Below, in pieces: positions 49,896 to 59,529 of a stretch of DNA of 64,000 bases. The stretch covers positions 62,001-126,000 of the forward strand of contig NZ_JAHPYF010000002.1 in assembly GCF_019041915.1 (NCBI RefSeq). The letters run 5' to 3'. The translations under genes and the position numbers were made by a program. The DNA is from Collinsella sp. MSK.8.10. GTDB taxonomy: Bacteria; Actinomycetota; Coriobacteriia; Coriobacteriales; Coriobacteriaceae. Position 1 is the stretch's first letter. Each line of letters opens with the position of its first letter. The notes below the pieces were generated by a model that saw only the letters and a program-made list of their open reading frames with translations, was not told the origin of the DNA and did not search any database.

Positions 49896-51848
49896 ATGGC
49901 CACTGCCGACCCCAAAAAGAAAAAGAAGAAGCGCAAGAAAAAAGAGTCACTCGAGCATAAGCGCAACCGCATCCTGGTAGCGCTGGGTATTTTTGCCGTG
50001 GTGTACGCCCTCGATGAGCTCGGCCCACTCGCCGCCGCATTCGGCACCCCGGACGACATCTACGCCAGCTTTGTGCTGTTCCTCGTGCCGTTTTTGATTG
50101 CCGGCTACGACGTGCTGCAAAAGGCATTCAATAACATCCGCCGCGGCAAGGCCTTCGACGAGAGTTTCCTTATGGCAGTCGCAACCATCGGCGCGTTTGC
50201 CATGGTGCTCTTCCCCGATACCGACCCGCACATGGCCGAAGGCGCCGCCGTCATGCTGTTCTACCAGGTCGGCGAGCTGTTCCAGGCATATGCCGTGGGC
50301 AAGAGCCGCAAGTCGATCAGTGCCATGATGGACATCGCGCCCGACTACGCCAACGTCGAGCAAGCCGACGGCACGCTCGAACAGGTCTTTCCCGATGACA
50401 TCGCCGTCGGCACCTTGATCGTGGTCAAGCCCGGCGAGCGCGTGCCTATCGACGGCGTCATCGTCGAGGGCGAAACCCAGCTCGACACCGCCGCGCTCAC
50501 GGGCGAGTCAGTCCCCCGCCCCGCCAAGTCCGGCGACGATATCATCAGCGGCTGCATCAACATGACGGGCCTCATCCACGTGCGCACCACCAAGCCCTTT
50601 GGCGAGTCCACCGTCGCACGCGTCCTAGAGCTCGTGGAAAATGCCAGCGAAAAGAAGGCGCGCACTGAGAACTTCATCACGCGCTTTGCTCGCGTCTACA
50701 CCCCCGCTGTCACCGGCGCGGCCGCGGTGCTCGCGCTCGGCGGCGGCCTGGTCACCGGCGCCTGGTCCGATTGGATCCTGCGCGGCCTGACCTTCCTCGT
50801 CGTCAGCTGCCCGTGCGCGCTCGTGATCAGTGTACCGTTGAGCTTCTTTGGCGGTATCGGCGGCGCGTCCAAGCTGGGCGTTCTCATCAAGGGTTCTAAC
50901 TACCTCGAGACGCTCGCTGACGTGGACACTGTCGTCTTTGACAAGACGGGCACCCTCACCAACGGCACGTTCTCGGTCGTGGCGGTACACCCCGAGGCAG
51001 GCTATACCGAGCAGTCGTTGCTCGAGGTCGCAGCCCTTGCGGAGTCGTTCTCCGATCACCCCATCGCGCAGTCCGTGCGCGTCGCCTACCAGGGCGAGGT
51101 CGACCCCAAGCGCGTGAGCGACTCCGCCAACGACGCGGGCCACGGCGTGACGGCAACCATCGACGGCAAGCATGTCGTCGTCGGCAACGCCAAGATGCTC
51201 GCCGCGGCCGGCGCTGAAGCACCCGATTGCGAGGTCGTCGGAACGATTCTGCATGTGCTTGTTGACGGCGTGTACGCCGGCCACATCGTGATTGCAGACA
51301 CCGTTAAGGCCGATGCCGAGCAGACGATCCGCGATCTGCACGCCGCCGGCGTCAAGCGCACCGTTATGCTCACGGGCGACCGCGAGGAAGCGGCTGCTGC
51401 GGTGGCCAAGCAGCTCGGCCTCGACGAGTTCCACGCGCAGCTGCTGCCGGACGACAAGGTCGAGCGCGTTGAAGCGCTGCTCGCGGCCGAAAGCGGCAAG
51501 GGCAAGCTCGCCTTTGTCGGCGACGGCATCAACGATGCGCCCGTGCTCACCCGTGCCGATGTGGGCATTGCCATGGGCGCCATGGGCTCCGACGCCGCGA
51601 TCGAGGCGGCCGACGTCGTGCTGATGGATGACAAGCCGTCCAACATCTCCCGCGCGATCCGCGTGGCGCGCAAGACCATGTCGATTGTTTGGCAGAACAT
51701 CATCTTTGCGCTGGGCATTAAGTTGCTGATTCTGGTGCTTGCGGCGCTCGGCATCGCCAATATGTGGCTTGCCGTCTTTGGCGACGTGGGTGTGGCGATC
51801 ATCGCCATCCTGAACGCCATGCGCGCGATGGGTGTCAAGAACCTGTAG
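49896..51848 (+). CDS. Heavy-metal translocating P1B-type ATPase (Zn/Cd type)
   Basis: A 650-residue metal export ATPase. Motifs in order: TGES at 202-205 (actuator), CPC at 305-307 in a membrane helix (metal site), DKTGT at 349-353 (phosphorylated Asp), SDHPIAQSV (HP motif) and GDGINDAPVL. The CPC motif with a zinc-type regulator suggests Zn/Cd/Pb export. There is no N-terminal HMA domain; instead residues 7-16 are almost all Lys/Arg. The ATG at 49896 is chosen with GGGAGG 9 bases upstream; a longer frame would overlap the HMA gene and terminator. Confidence 0.95.
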   Translation: MATADPKKKKKKRKKKESLEHKRNRILVALGIFAVVYALDELGPLAAAFGTPDDIYASFVLFLVPFLIAGYDVLQKAFNNIRRGKAFDESFLMAVATIGAFAMVLFPDTDPHMAEGAAVMLFYQVGELFQAYAVGKSRKSISAMMDIAPDYANVEQADGTLEQVFPDDIAVGTLIVVKPGERVPIDGVIVEGETQLDTAALTGESVPRPAKSGDDIISGCINMTGLIHVRTTKPFGESTVARVLELVENASEKKARTENFITRFARVYTPAVTGAAAVLALGGGLVTGAWSDWILRGLTFLVVSCPCALVISVPLSFFGGIGGASKLGVLIKGSNYLETLADVDTVVFDKTGTLTNGTFSVVAVHPEAGYTEQSLLEVAALAESFSDHPIAQSVRVAYQGEVDPKRVSDSANDAGHGVTATIDGKHVVVGNAKMLAAAGAEAPDCEVVGTILHVLVDGVYAGHIVIADTVKADAEQTIRDLHAAGVKRTVMLTGDREEAAAAVAKQLGLDEFHAQLLPDDKVERVEALLAAESGKGKLAFVGDGINDAPVLTRADVGIAMGAMGSDAAIEAADVVLMDDKPSNISRAIRVARKTMSIVWQNIIFALGIKLLILVLAALGIANMWLAVFGDVGVAIIAILNAMRAMGVKNL

Positions 51849-51864
51849 CGCCTGTGGTCCCTCC

Positions 51865-51993
51865 GGCCGGGGCCGGGCTTGGTTTTGAAAACGTCCTCGA
51901 CCAATGAAGTGCCCCCGTTCTGCTCCTTCGGAGCTACGAACGGGGGCACTTCTGGTCTGCGGAATGTTTTCAAAACCAAGCCCGGCCCCGGCC
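51865..51993. repeat. Nested long palindrome (129 bases)
   Basis: The outer arms 51865-51892 and 51966-51993 are perfect 28-base inverted repeats. Inside is a second perfect 15-base stem (51906-51920 with 51938-51952) closed by a small GCTCC/GGAGC hairpin. It lies between the ATPase and the convergent MntR-like gene and could end transcription from both, but its size and perfection go beyond a normal terminator. Confidence 0.85.
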
Positions 51994-52129
51994 TGCGGTG
52001 ACGTTGCTGACGGTTCTTGGGCATCGCTTGCTGGCGGGGTTCCTTGGCTGAGTTAGACTTGGTTGGTAGGGCCTCCTGTCCCGGTCGCTGGTTCGCGCTT
52101 TGCGCGAACGGCGCGCTACTGGGGGAACG

Positions 52130-52519
52130 TTAGTCGGTCATTGTTGGGGCCGATGTGCCGTCCCGGCCCAGCATTGCCCTTAGCTTCTCGAAGCTCTCCT
52201 CACTTAGGCAGTGCTCCATGTGGCAGCCCTCTTGCGACGCAACCTCAGCCGAAACGCCTGCATCCTCCAGCAACCCCACGAAAAAGCAGTGGCGCTCCCA
52301 CATTTGGCGAGCGACCTCCAGACCACGCTCCGTCAGATGCACATCGCGTTTACCCATTGCGACATAGCCGCTGTTCTCCAGCGTCGCCATGGCTTTAGAG
52401 ACGCTTGCCTTGGTTACGCCCAGGTATTCGGCGACGTCGATTGAGCGCACCGTGCCTTGGCGCTGCGACAGCACGTAGATCGATTCGAGATAGTCTTCTC
52501 CGGATTCACGCAGGGCCAT
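52130..52519 (-). CDS. DtxR/MntR family metal-dependent repressor
   Basis: A 129-residue repressor. The N-terminus has ESGEDYLESIYVLSQRQG and a winged helix with VAEYLGVTKASVSKAMATLE; the dimerisation and metal region carries GCHMEHCLSEESFEKL, where Cys/His/Glu ligands of the family lie. It lacks an SH3 domain and is MntR-sized, so manganese or iron is the likely effector. The ATG has AAAGGCGG upstream. An 8-base inverted repeat is in its promoter region. Confidence 0.88.
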   Translation of the reverse strand: MALRESGEDYLESIYVLSQRQGTVRSIDVAEYLGVTKASVSKAMATLENSGYVAMGKRDVHLTERGLEVARQMWERHCFFVGLLEDAGVSAEVASQEGCHMEHCLSEESFEKLRAMLGRDGTSAPTMTD

Positions 52520-52558
52520 GGGCCGCCTTTCGCGATGGCTTCTAGTTAGCCTTTGGAT

Positions 52559-52589
52559 ACTTTTGCTTGATTTACTTTACCGCAAAAGT
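52559..52589 (-). promoter_or_regulatory. Inverted repeat in the promoter of the MntR-like gene
   Basis: ACTTTTGC and GCAAAAGT, perfect 8-base arms separated by 15 AT-rich bases, 40-70 bases upstream of the repressor start. It is a candidate autoregulatory site; the arms differ from known MntR boxes. Confidence 0.45.
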
Positions 52590-52733
52590 TGCCCATGTCT
52601 TACTACATTGTTTGAAAAGTTAACCGTGCTTCACAAAATGCGCGGGGTAAACAAGGCGACACGGCACGAACCGCGCAAGGTGTGTCCCCGACTGCCGGCA
52701 GAAAAGGAACGTCCCCAAGTGCCGAATCTGCAG

Positions 52734-53504
52734 CTACACCAGCCCAAAGTGCTTGGCGGCGTTGTAGATGCCATCGTCGTCTACGGCGGTTGTAACGTAG
52801 GTCGCTGCGGCCTTCACGGTCTCCTGCGCGTTGCCCATGGCCACACTTGTACCCACGGCCGAGAACATCGACAGGTCGTTCTCACCGTCGCCAAAGGCAA
52901 TCGCCTCGCTCGCGTCGATGCCCAGGCGCTCCAGCGTCGCCGCCACGCCCAGGTCCTTGCCGCCGTTGGCCGGAATAATGTCGCAGAACAGATCGCACCA
53001 GCGCGTGGTGAGCGAATGCGACACGGCGTCGGTCACGATATGCTCGTCGGCCGGATCCACAAAGGCGCAGAACTGGTAAACCGGCGCATCGAAGGCATGC
53101 TCAAACGGCTCCTCGTGGTAGACGATTCCCGCGTTGCTGCCGGCCGTCACCACACGCTCGGACAGGCGGTTCACAAACGAGTTTTCGCCTTGCATGCACA
53201 GCGAGTCATAGCGCCCCTGCGCCACCTGGTCCACAATCACCGCGACGTCGTCCGGATCAATCGGACAGCTGCGGTAAACCCCCTCGGCATCAAAGCAGTG
53301 CTGGCCCGAGAGCGTAATGTACGCATCCCAGCCCAAGTCGAACAGCCAGTCCGGCATCTGGTAGGTCGGACGGCCCGTGGCGATCACGCACGCAATCCCC
53401 CGCTCGTGAAAGCTGCCGAGCACCTGCTGCGCCGAAGCCGGAATCCGATGGGTCTTAAAGCTCAGCAGCGTGCCGTCGATATCGAAAAACGCGGCTTTGA
53501 TCAT
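52734..53504 (-). CDS. HAD-superfamily phosphatase, Cof type
   Basis: A 256-residue hydrolase. FFDIDGTLL at residues 6-14 has the nucleophile Asp 8 and Asp 10; VIATGRP is motif II, a conserved Lys lies near NGGKDLGV, and GDGENDLSMF is motif IV. The large C2B cap between motifs II and III identifies the Cof/YidA group, which acts on sugar phosphates and flavin-related substrates; the exact one is unknown. Its ATG lies six bases from the ABC-F stop codon, so it is the second gene of a pair. Confidence 0.92.
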   Translation of the reverse strand: MIKAAFFDIDGTLLSFKTHRIPASAQQVLGSFHERGIACVIATGRPTYQMPDWLFDLGWDAYITLSGQHCFDAEGVYRSCPIDPDDVAVIVDQVAQGRYDSLCMQGENSFVNRLSERVVTAGSNAGIVYHEEPFEHAFDAPVYQFCAFVDPADEHIVTDAVSHSLTTRWCDLFCDIIPANGGKDLGVAATLERLGIDASEAIAFGDGENDLSMFSAVGTSVAMGNAQETVKAAATYVTTAVDDDGIYNAAKHFGLV

Positions 53505-53510
53505 CCTCGT

Positions 53511-55370
53511 CTACTCCTCGCCCTCGAGCTTTTCGCTCGCCTCGAGCCATGCCATCTCCAGCTCGTCCATGGCGGCGTGGGCCTCGTCGATCTTTGCCTG
53601 CTGCTCGCCCAGCGCCGTGTAGTTGGTGGGATCGACCTGAGCCATCGCGGCCTCGGCCTCCTCCACGCGAGCGCGCTGCGTCTCCATCTTGCGCTCGAGC
53701 GAGCTCACCTCGCGGCGGAGCTTCTGGCGCTCGGCGTTGGAAAGACCGTTGGGCTGCCCACTCGTCTTGGGCTTTTCATCCGCAACCGCTGCGGCGCCGG
53801 TGTCGAACGTGCCGGTCTTGGCGCTCGGCACGCCCACGGGCTCGCCCTCGGCCGTAGCGTTGCACAGGCGCAGGTACTGGTCAACGCCGCCGGGCATATG
53901 CGTCAGATGACCGTCAAGCAGCGCCCACTGCTGGTCGGTCACGCGCTCCATGAGGAAACGGTCGTGCGTCACCAGAATCAGCGTGCCGGGCCAGCCGTCG
54001 AGCAGGTCCTCGACAATCGCCAGCATATCGGTATCCAGGTCGTTGCCCGGCTCGTCCAGGATAAGCACGTTGGGCTCGTCCAGGATCGTCAGCAGCAGCG
54101 ACAGGCGACGGCGCTGGCCGCCCGAAAGATCGCCGATGCGGCTCCAGAGCTGCTGCGTCGTAAAGCCCAGGCGCTCGCAGAGCTTCTCGGGCGAGGTCTC
54201 CTTGCCGTCGATGACGTAGTACTTCTTGTAGTTGCTGAGCACCTCGCGAATCGTGTCGCCCATGTAGGGCTCGAGCTCCTCGAGCTGCTGCGACAGCACG
54301 CCAAAGCGCACCGTCTGGCCAATCTTCACGCGGCCGCGTAGGGGCGCGATCTTGCCCTGAATCACGTCGAGTAGCGTCGACTTGCCGGCGCCGTTCTCGC
54401 CCAAAAGACCATAGCGGTCGCCCGCACCAATGAGCCAGGTCACATCGGTGAGCACCTGCTTGGGTGCACCATCGGTATCCGCATAGCCGGCATCCACGTC
54501 GATGACATCGATAACCTGCTTGCCCAGGCGGCTCACCGCCAGGCGCTTGAGCTCCAGCTCGTCACGCACGGGCGGCACGTCGGCGATGAGCTCGCGGGCG
54601 GCCTCCACGCGAAACTTGGGCTTGGTGGAACGGGCTTGGGCGCCACGGCTCAGCCACGCGAGCTCCTTGCGCGCCATGTTGCGACGACGCTCCTCGGTGA
54701 CGGCGGCCATGCGGTCGCGCTCTACGCGCTGCAGGATGTATGCCGAGTAACCGCCCTCGAAGGGATCGACCTGGCCGTCGTGGACCTCCCACATGCTGGT
54801 GCAGACCTCGTCCAAGAACCAGCGGTCGTGCGTGACCACGAGCATGGCGCCCTGGCCGCGCTGCCAGCGGGCCTTTAAGTGACGCGCGAGCCAGTTGATG
54901 GTGCGCATGTCCAGGTGGTTGGTGGGCTCGTCGAGCATGAGCACGTCGTAGTCGCCGATCAGCAGGCGCGCGAGGTCCACGCGGCGGCGCTGACCGCCCG
55001 AAAGCTCGCCCACCGTGCCCTCCCAGGGCACATCGCTAATGAGGCCGGCAAGGATCTGGCGCGTGCGGGGGCTCGACGCCCACTCGTACTCGGGCGTGTC
55101 GCCCACAACGGCATGATGCACGGTATCGGTGTCGACAAGCTGGTCCTTTTGGCCGAGCAATCCGATCGTCGTGCCGCGGCGGTGCGTCACGCGTCCGTCG
55201 TCGGGTTCCAGCGTGCCGGCGAGTACACTCAGCAGCGTCGACTTGCCGTCGCCGTTTTTACCGACAATACCAATACGGTCGCCCTCGCCCACGCCGAGCG
55301 TTACGCTATCGAAAATATGCTTGGTGGGAAACTCTAGGCTGACGGAATCGCATCCCAAAAGAATCGCCAT
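53511..55370 (-). CDS. ABC-F family ATP-binding protein
   Basis: A 619-residue protein with two ABC ATPase domains and no membrane segment. The first Walker A GKNGDGKST is at about 37-45, the second GENGAGKST near 370. Both signature motifs LSGGQRRRV and LSGGQRRRL are present with LDEPTNHLD and LDEPGNDLD. The C-terminal 90 residues form a coiled coil of the Uup type. ABC-F proteins act on ribosomes or DNA; Uup-like ones are linked to translation and DNA repair. ATG 55370 is chosen because the conserved domain begins there. A longer frame lies across a palindromic repeat. Confidence 0.9.
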   Translation of the reverse strand: MAILLGCDSVSLEFPTKHIFDSVTLGVGEGDRIGIVGKNGDGKSTLLSVLAGTLEPDDGRVTHRRGTTIGLLGQKDQLVDTDTVHHAVVGDTPEYEWASSPRTRQILAGLISDVPWEGTVGELSGGQRRRVDLARLLIGDYDVLMLDEPTNHLDMRTINWLARHLKARWQRGQGAMLVVTHDRWFLDEVCTSMWEVHDGQVDPFEGGYSAYILQRVERDRMAAVTEERRRNMARKELAWLSRGAQARSTKPKFRVEAARELIADVPPVRDELELKRLAVSRLGKQVIDVIDVDAGYADTDGAPKQVLTDVTWLIGAGDRYGLLGENGAGKSTLLDVIQGKIAPLRGRVKIGQTVRFGVLSQQLEELEPYMGDTIREVLSNYKKYYVIDGKETSPEKLCERLGFTTQQLWSRIGDLSGGQRRRLSLLLTILDEPNVLILDEPGNDLDTDMLAIVEDLLDGWPGTLILVTHDRFLMERVTDQQWALLDGHLTHMPGGVDQYLRLCNATAEGEPVGVPSAKTGTFDTGAAAVADEKPKTSGQPNGLSNAERQKLRREVSSLERKMETQRARVEEAEAAMAQVDPTNYTALGEQQAKIDEAHAAMDELEMAWLEASEKLEGEE

Positions 55371-55430
55371 ATGCCCTGCTCCTTCGTAGAAATTCAACGT
55401 TGTCCATGATAGCAGCGAGCCCCACCCCAA

Positions 55431-55465
55431 ACCACCACGAAGGAGCCTGTCCCCTTTGTGGTGGT
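55431..55465. repeat. Dispersed palindrome family B, copy 2
   Basis: ACCACCACGAAGG pairs with CCTTTGTGGTGGT (one G-T pair). The stem and the loop word GCCTGTC match the complement of the copy at 42690-42722. It lies just upstream of the ABC-F gene. Confidence 0.75.
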
Positions 55466-55482
55466 CGTTTCGGTCGCAGAGC

Positions 55483-55519
55483 AAAAAGGCGGGCCATCTC
55501 CCGCAAGAGATGACCCGCC
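55483..55519 (-). terminator. Terminator of the pst operon
   Basis: On the minus strand GGCGGG-TC-ATCTC pairs with GAGAT-GG-CCCGCC, followed by TTTTTGC. It lies about 60 bases past the pstB stop. A further 8-base palindrome (CCCGCGGC/GCCGCGGG) lies in between. Confidence 0.8.
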
Positions 55520-55575
55520 CCTCCAATCAGTCCCGCGGCAACCATGGCCGCCGCGGGCCTCAAGCATGTCCCGGA

Positions 55576-56444
<869 letters not shown>

Positions 56445-56448
<4 letters not shown>

Positions 56449-57371
56449 TCGGCCGTCATCTTCCTTGCCAGTTGCTTGCCCACGATGCGGGCGACTACGT
56501 TAAACAGCAGCACGCAGATCATCAGCAGTGCGGCGGTGCCCCAGACGATCTGCTGTGCCTCGGGGCTGCCCTCGCCGTAAATCTTGTAGATGTGCACGGC
56601 GAGCGACTCACCGGGACGGAACACGTTCCAGGCGCAGGTAGGGCTCGACAGGTTAAAGCTCAAGAAGTTCAGACGCACCGGCGAGCTCATGCCCGAGGTA
56701 AAGAGCAGCGCCGCGGCCTCGCCAAACACACGGCCGGCCGAAAGCACGATGCCGGTCACGATGGCAGGCATGGCCTCGGGGATCAGGATGTGCAGCGTGG
56801 CCTCCCAGCGAGTAAGGCCCATGGCCAGGCACGCATCGCGCTGGGCCTGCGGCACGTCCTCGAGCGCCTGCTGAATCACGCGCACTAGGATGGGGATGTT
56901 GAACATAGTGAGCGCGACGGCGCCGGAGATGATGGAGTACTTCCAGCCCAGCTGCACCGAGAACACCAGGAAGCCGAACATGCCGACGACGATGGAGGGC
57001 AGCGAAGACAGTGTCTCGATGGCGGTGGAGGCAATGTCGCGGATGGGGCCGTCGGGTGCGTACTCAACCAGGAAGACCGCTCCGCCCAGGCTGATGGGCA
57101 CCGAGATGACCAGAGTGATCAGCAGCAGATAGAACGAGTCGAACAGTTGGTAGAGCACGCCGCCCTGTGTTCCGTTGGCGCGTGCGGGCTGCGTGAGAAA
57201 GCCCGGCTGGAACAGCGTCGAGATGTCCTCGAACAGAATATAGGCCACCATGGAGACGACGATGAGCATGACGATGGCGACGATTGACGTCAACACGCCC
57301 GTGGCGATGCGGTCCTGCCTTTGGACGCGCCCGAGTCTCGCCTCGTCGATATGGATGCGCGTGCTAGCCAC
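56445..57371 (-). CDS. pstA: Phosphate ABC transporter permease
   Basis: A 308-residue membrane permease with six helices. The family's loop interacting with PstB is in EALEDVPQAQRDACLAMGLTRW-type sequence (QALEDVPQAQRDACLAMGLT), where the EAA-G motif sits. It forms the channel with PstC. It overlaps pstC by 8 bases and pstB by 4. Confidence 0.95.
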
Positions 57372-58272
57372 GAGTCTTCGCCCCCTTGCGGCCGATAAGG
57401 TGGATGATCAGGATGAAGATGAGGCTCATGCCCAACAGCAGCAGACCGAGCGCCCACAGGACGTCGTCCTGGGCCGAGCCCTCGGCATAGACCGCCATGG
57501 ACGTGGTGAGCGTGGTGGTGATGGTCGAGGCAGGCGACAGCAGCGACGTCGGCATGGCCTCGATGCCGCCGATAACCATGCGCACGGCGAGCGTTTCGCC
57601 AAAGGCGCGGGTCATGCCCAGGATGATTGCGGTCATGAGTGACGGCATAGCGCTCTTGAGTACCACGTGCCAGATGGTCTGCCAGCGGGTGTAGCCCAGC
57701 GCGAGCGAACCCTGGCGGTAGCTATCGGGCACGGCGCGCAGACCATCGACCGAAAGCGTGGTCATGGTCGGCAGGATCATGACGGCCAGCACGATGGCGC
57801 CGGGCAAGATGCCCAGACCCGTGCTCACGTGGAAAACGCTCTTCATAAAACCGACGACTACGTGAAAGCCAATCAGGCCAAAAACGACCGAGGGAATGCC
57901 GGTCAAAAGCTCAATGAGCGGCTGAAAGACCTTGGAGCCAAACTTAGGCTGGATCTCGACCGCAAAGATGGCAGAGCCGATGGCGATGGGCAGCGCGATG
58001 AGCGTGGAGAGCACCATGACCGCAAACGAGGTGACAATCAGGGGCAGGGCGCCGGTGTAGGGCAGGCCGTTTTCGGCTGTGTTGGCCAGGTCCCACTTGG
58101 TGCCGGTGAAAAACTCGACGACCGAAACGTCGTCCTTAATAAATGCCGAGAGGCCCTTTTGGGCGACCATAAAGATGAGCGCGGCAACGACAAGCGTCAC
58201 GAGCGCTACGCACGCACCCGTGACGCCCAGGCCCACGTTCTCAAGGTCGCGCTTCGGCAGCTGTTTTGCCAT
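57364..58272 (-). CDS. pstC: Phosphate ABC transporter permease
   Basis: A 302-residue permease with six predicted helices. The ATPase-contact loop reads DGLRAVPDSYRQGSLALGYT. The substrate path residues lie in GLIGFHVVVG. Together with PstA it makes the phosphate channel. It starts 25 bases after pstS and overlaps pstA. Confidence 0.95.
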   Translation of the reverse strand: MAKQLPKRDLENVGLGVTGACVALVTLVVAALIFMVAQKGLSAFIKDDVSVVEFFTGTKWDLANTAENGLPYTGALPLIVTSFAVMVLSTLIALPIAIGSAIFAVEIQPKFGSKVFQPLIELLTGIPSVVFGLIGFHVVVGFMKSVFHVSTGLGILPGAIVLAVMILPTMTTLSVDGLRAVPDSYRQGSLALGYTRWQTIWHVVLKSAMPSLMTAIILGMTRAFGETLAVRMVIGGIEAMPTSLLSPASTITTTLTTSMAVYAEGSAQDDVLWALGLLLLGMSLIFILIIHLIGRKGAKTRG

Positions 58273-58297
58273 TGCAAACCTTTCCGGGGGCGATTGC

Positions 58298-59236
58298 TTA
58301 TTTAGCAGAGACCTTGCCGCTGGCGTCCTTGACGACCTTCATGGCAGAGACGGGGATAAAGCCCTGCTCCTCGACGAGCTTGCCCTGGACGTCGTCAGAA
58401 AGCATGAATTCCAGGAAGGCCTTGGTGGCCTCGTCGGCGTCCTTCGCGCAGTACATGTGCTCGGTAGCCCAGATCTTGAAGGAGTCGTCGGCAACATTTG
58501 TGCTCTTGGGCTCCACGCCCTCGACCTTGATGGCGTTGAACTTGGAGTCATCGAAGTGCGAGAAGTCGAGGTAGGAGATGGCGTTGTCGGTGCTGCCCAT
58601 CTGAGTCTGGACGTCGCCGGACTTGTCGAGCTCGGCGTCGCCCTTAAAGTCGACGGCCTCGTCGCCAAAGACGGCGGCCTCGAAGGTGGCGCGGGTGCCG
58701 GAGCCGGCCTTGCGGTTGAGGACGACGATCTTGGCGTCGCCGCCGCCGACCTCCTTCCAGTTGGTGATCTGGCCGGAGAAGATGCCCTTGAGCTGCTCGA
58801 GGGACAGGTCGTCGACCGTGACGTTCTTGGAAACGACGGGGCCCATGCCCACGACGGCGACCTCGTGGTCGACAAGGTTCTTGACTTGGTCGGCCTCGAG
58901 CTTGGTCTCGGCAAAGACGTCGGAGTTACCGATGGTGACGGTGCCGGCGGCAACGGCGGTCAGGCCCTTGCCCGAACCGTTACCCGAGCCGGAGACGGAG
59001 ACGTCCGGGTTGGCATCCATGAACTTCTCGGCAGCGGCCTCGACGAGAGCCTGGAACGAAGAGGCGCCGTCGTAGGTCACCTCGCCCGAGACGGACTCGG
59101 CAGCAGCAGCGCTGCCCTCAGCAGCGGTGTTGGCGACGTTGGAGCCACCGCAGCCAACGAGGCCGAGGCCGACGATGCTGGCAAGACCACCAGCGAGGCC
59201 GAGGAACTGACGACGAGAATAAGCCTGATCGAGCAT
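58298..59236 (-). CDS. pstS: Phosphate-binding lipoprotein, probable Tat substrate
   Basis: A 312-residue periplasmic-type binding protein anchored outside the membrane. The signal peptide contains the twin-arginine block SRRQFLGLAGG and a lipobox LVGC near residue 30, so it is probably exported folded by Tat and then lipidated. Phosphate-binding loops such as GSGNGSGKGL and KAGSGTRATFE are clear. ATG 59236 is chosen with AAGGAAG 4-10 bases upstream; earlier starts lack one. It is first in pstSCAB, so phosphate control should act on the region 59237-59440. Confidence 0.95.
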   Translation of the reverse strand: MLDQAYSRRQFLGLAGGLASIVGLGLVGCGGSNVANTAAEGSAAAAESVSGEVTYDGASSFQALVEAAAEKFMDANPDVSVSGSGNGSGKGLTAVAAGTVTIGNSDVFAETKLEADQVKNLVDHEVAVVGMGPVVSKNVTVDDLSLEQLKGIFSGQITNWKEVGGGDAKIVVLNRKAGSGTRATFEAAVFGDEAVDFKGDAELDKSGDVQTQMGSTDNAISYLDFSHFDDSKFNAIKVEGVEPKSTNVADDSFKIWATEHMYCAKDADEATKAFLEFMLSDDVQGKLVEEQGFIPVSAMKVVKDASGKVSAK

Positions 59237-59440
59237 GATCTTCCTTTCATACATGCAACTCGCGGGCACCCTGCCCGCTTTGCTGTTTGGAAAGATACGA
59301 CCCCGATCGGGCGACGCCCGCCTTATCTGCGGTTTCTTACGGTCATTTGATAGACCCTTACCGCAAGCGCGGCCCAGCCTTTACAAACGAATAACAATCC
59401 CCACCCAAGCATGGCACGCTTTTTACACCAATAAAAACAG

Positions 59441-59508
59441 AGTTGCGGTGAAATAGTTCCTGCTTGGCCATCAAATGGCCCATTCTAGGAACTATTCCAC
59501 CGCAACTT
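59441..59508. repeat. Dispersed palindrome family A, copy 2
   Basis: Arms 59441-59461 and 59488-59508 pair over 21 bases with one G-T/A-C type difference. The outer core TTGCGGTGAAATAG is as in copy 1, but the next bases differ (TTCCT) and are changed on both sides, so pairing is kept. The loop contains TGGCCA twice. Confidence 0.8.
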
Positions 59509-59529
59509 AGATTGGGAAAGCGCGTAACC

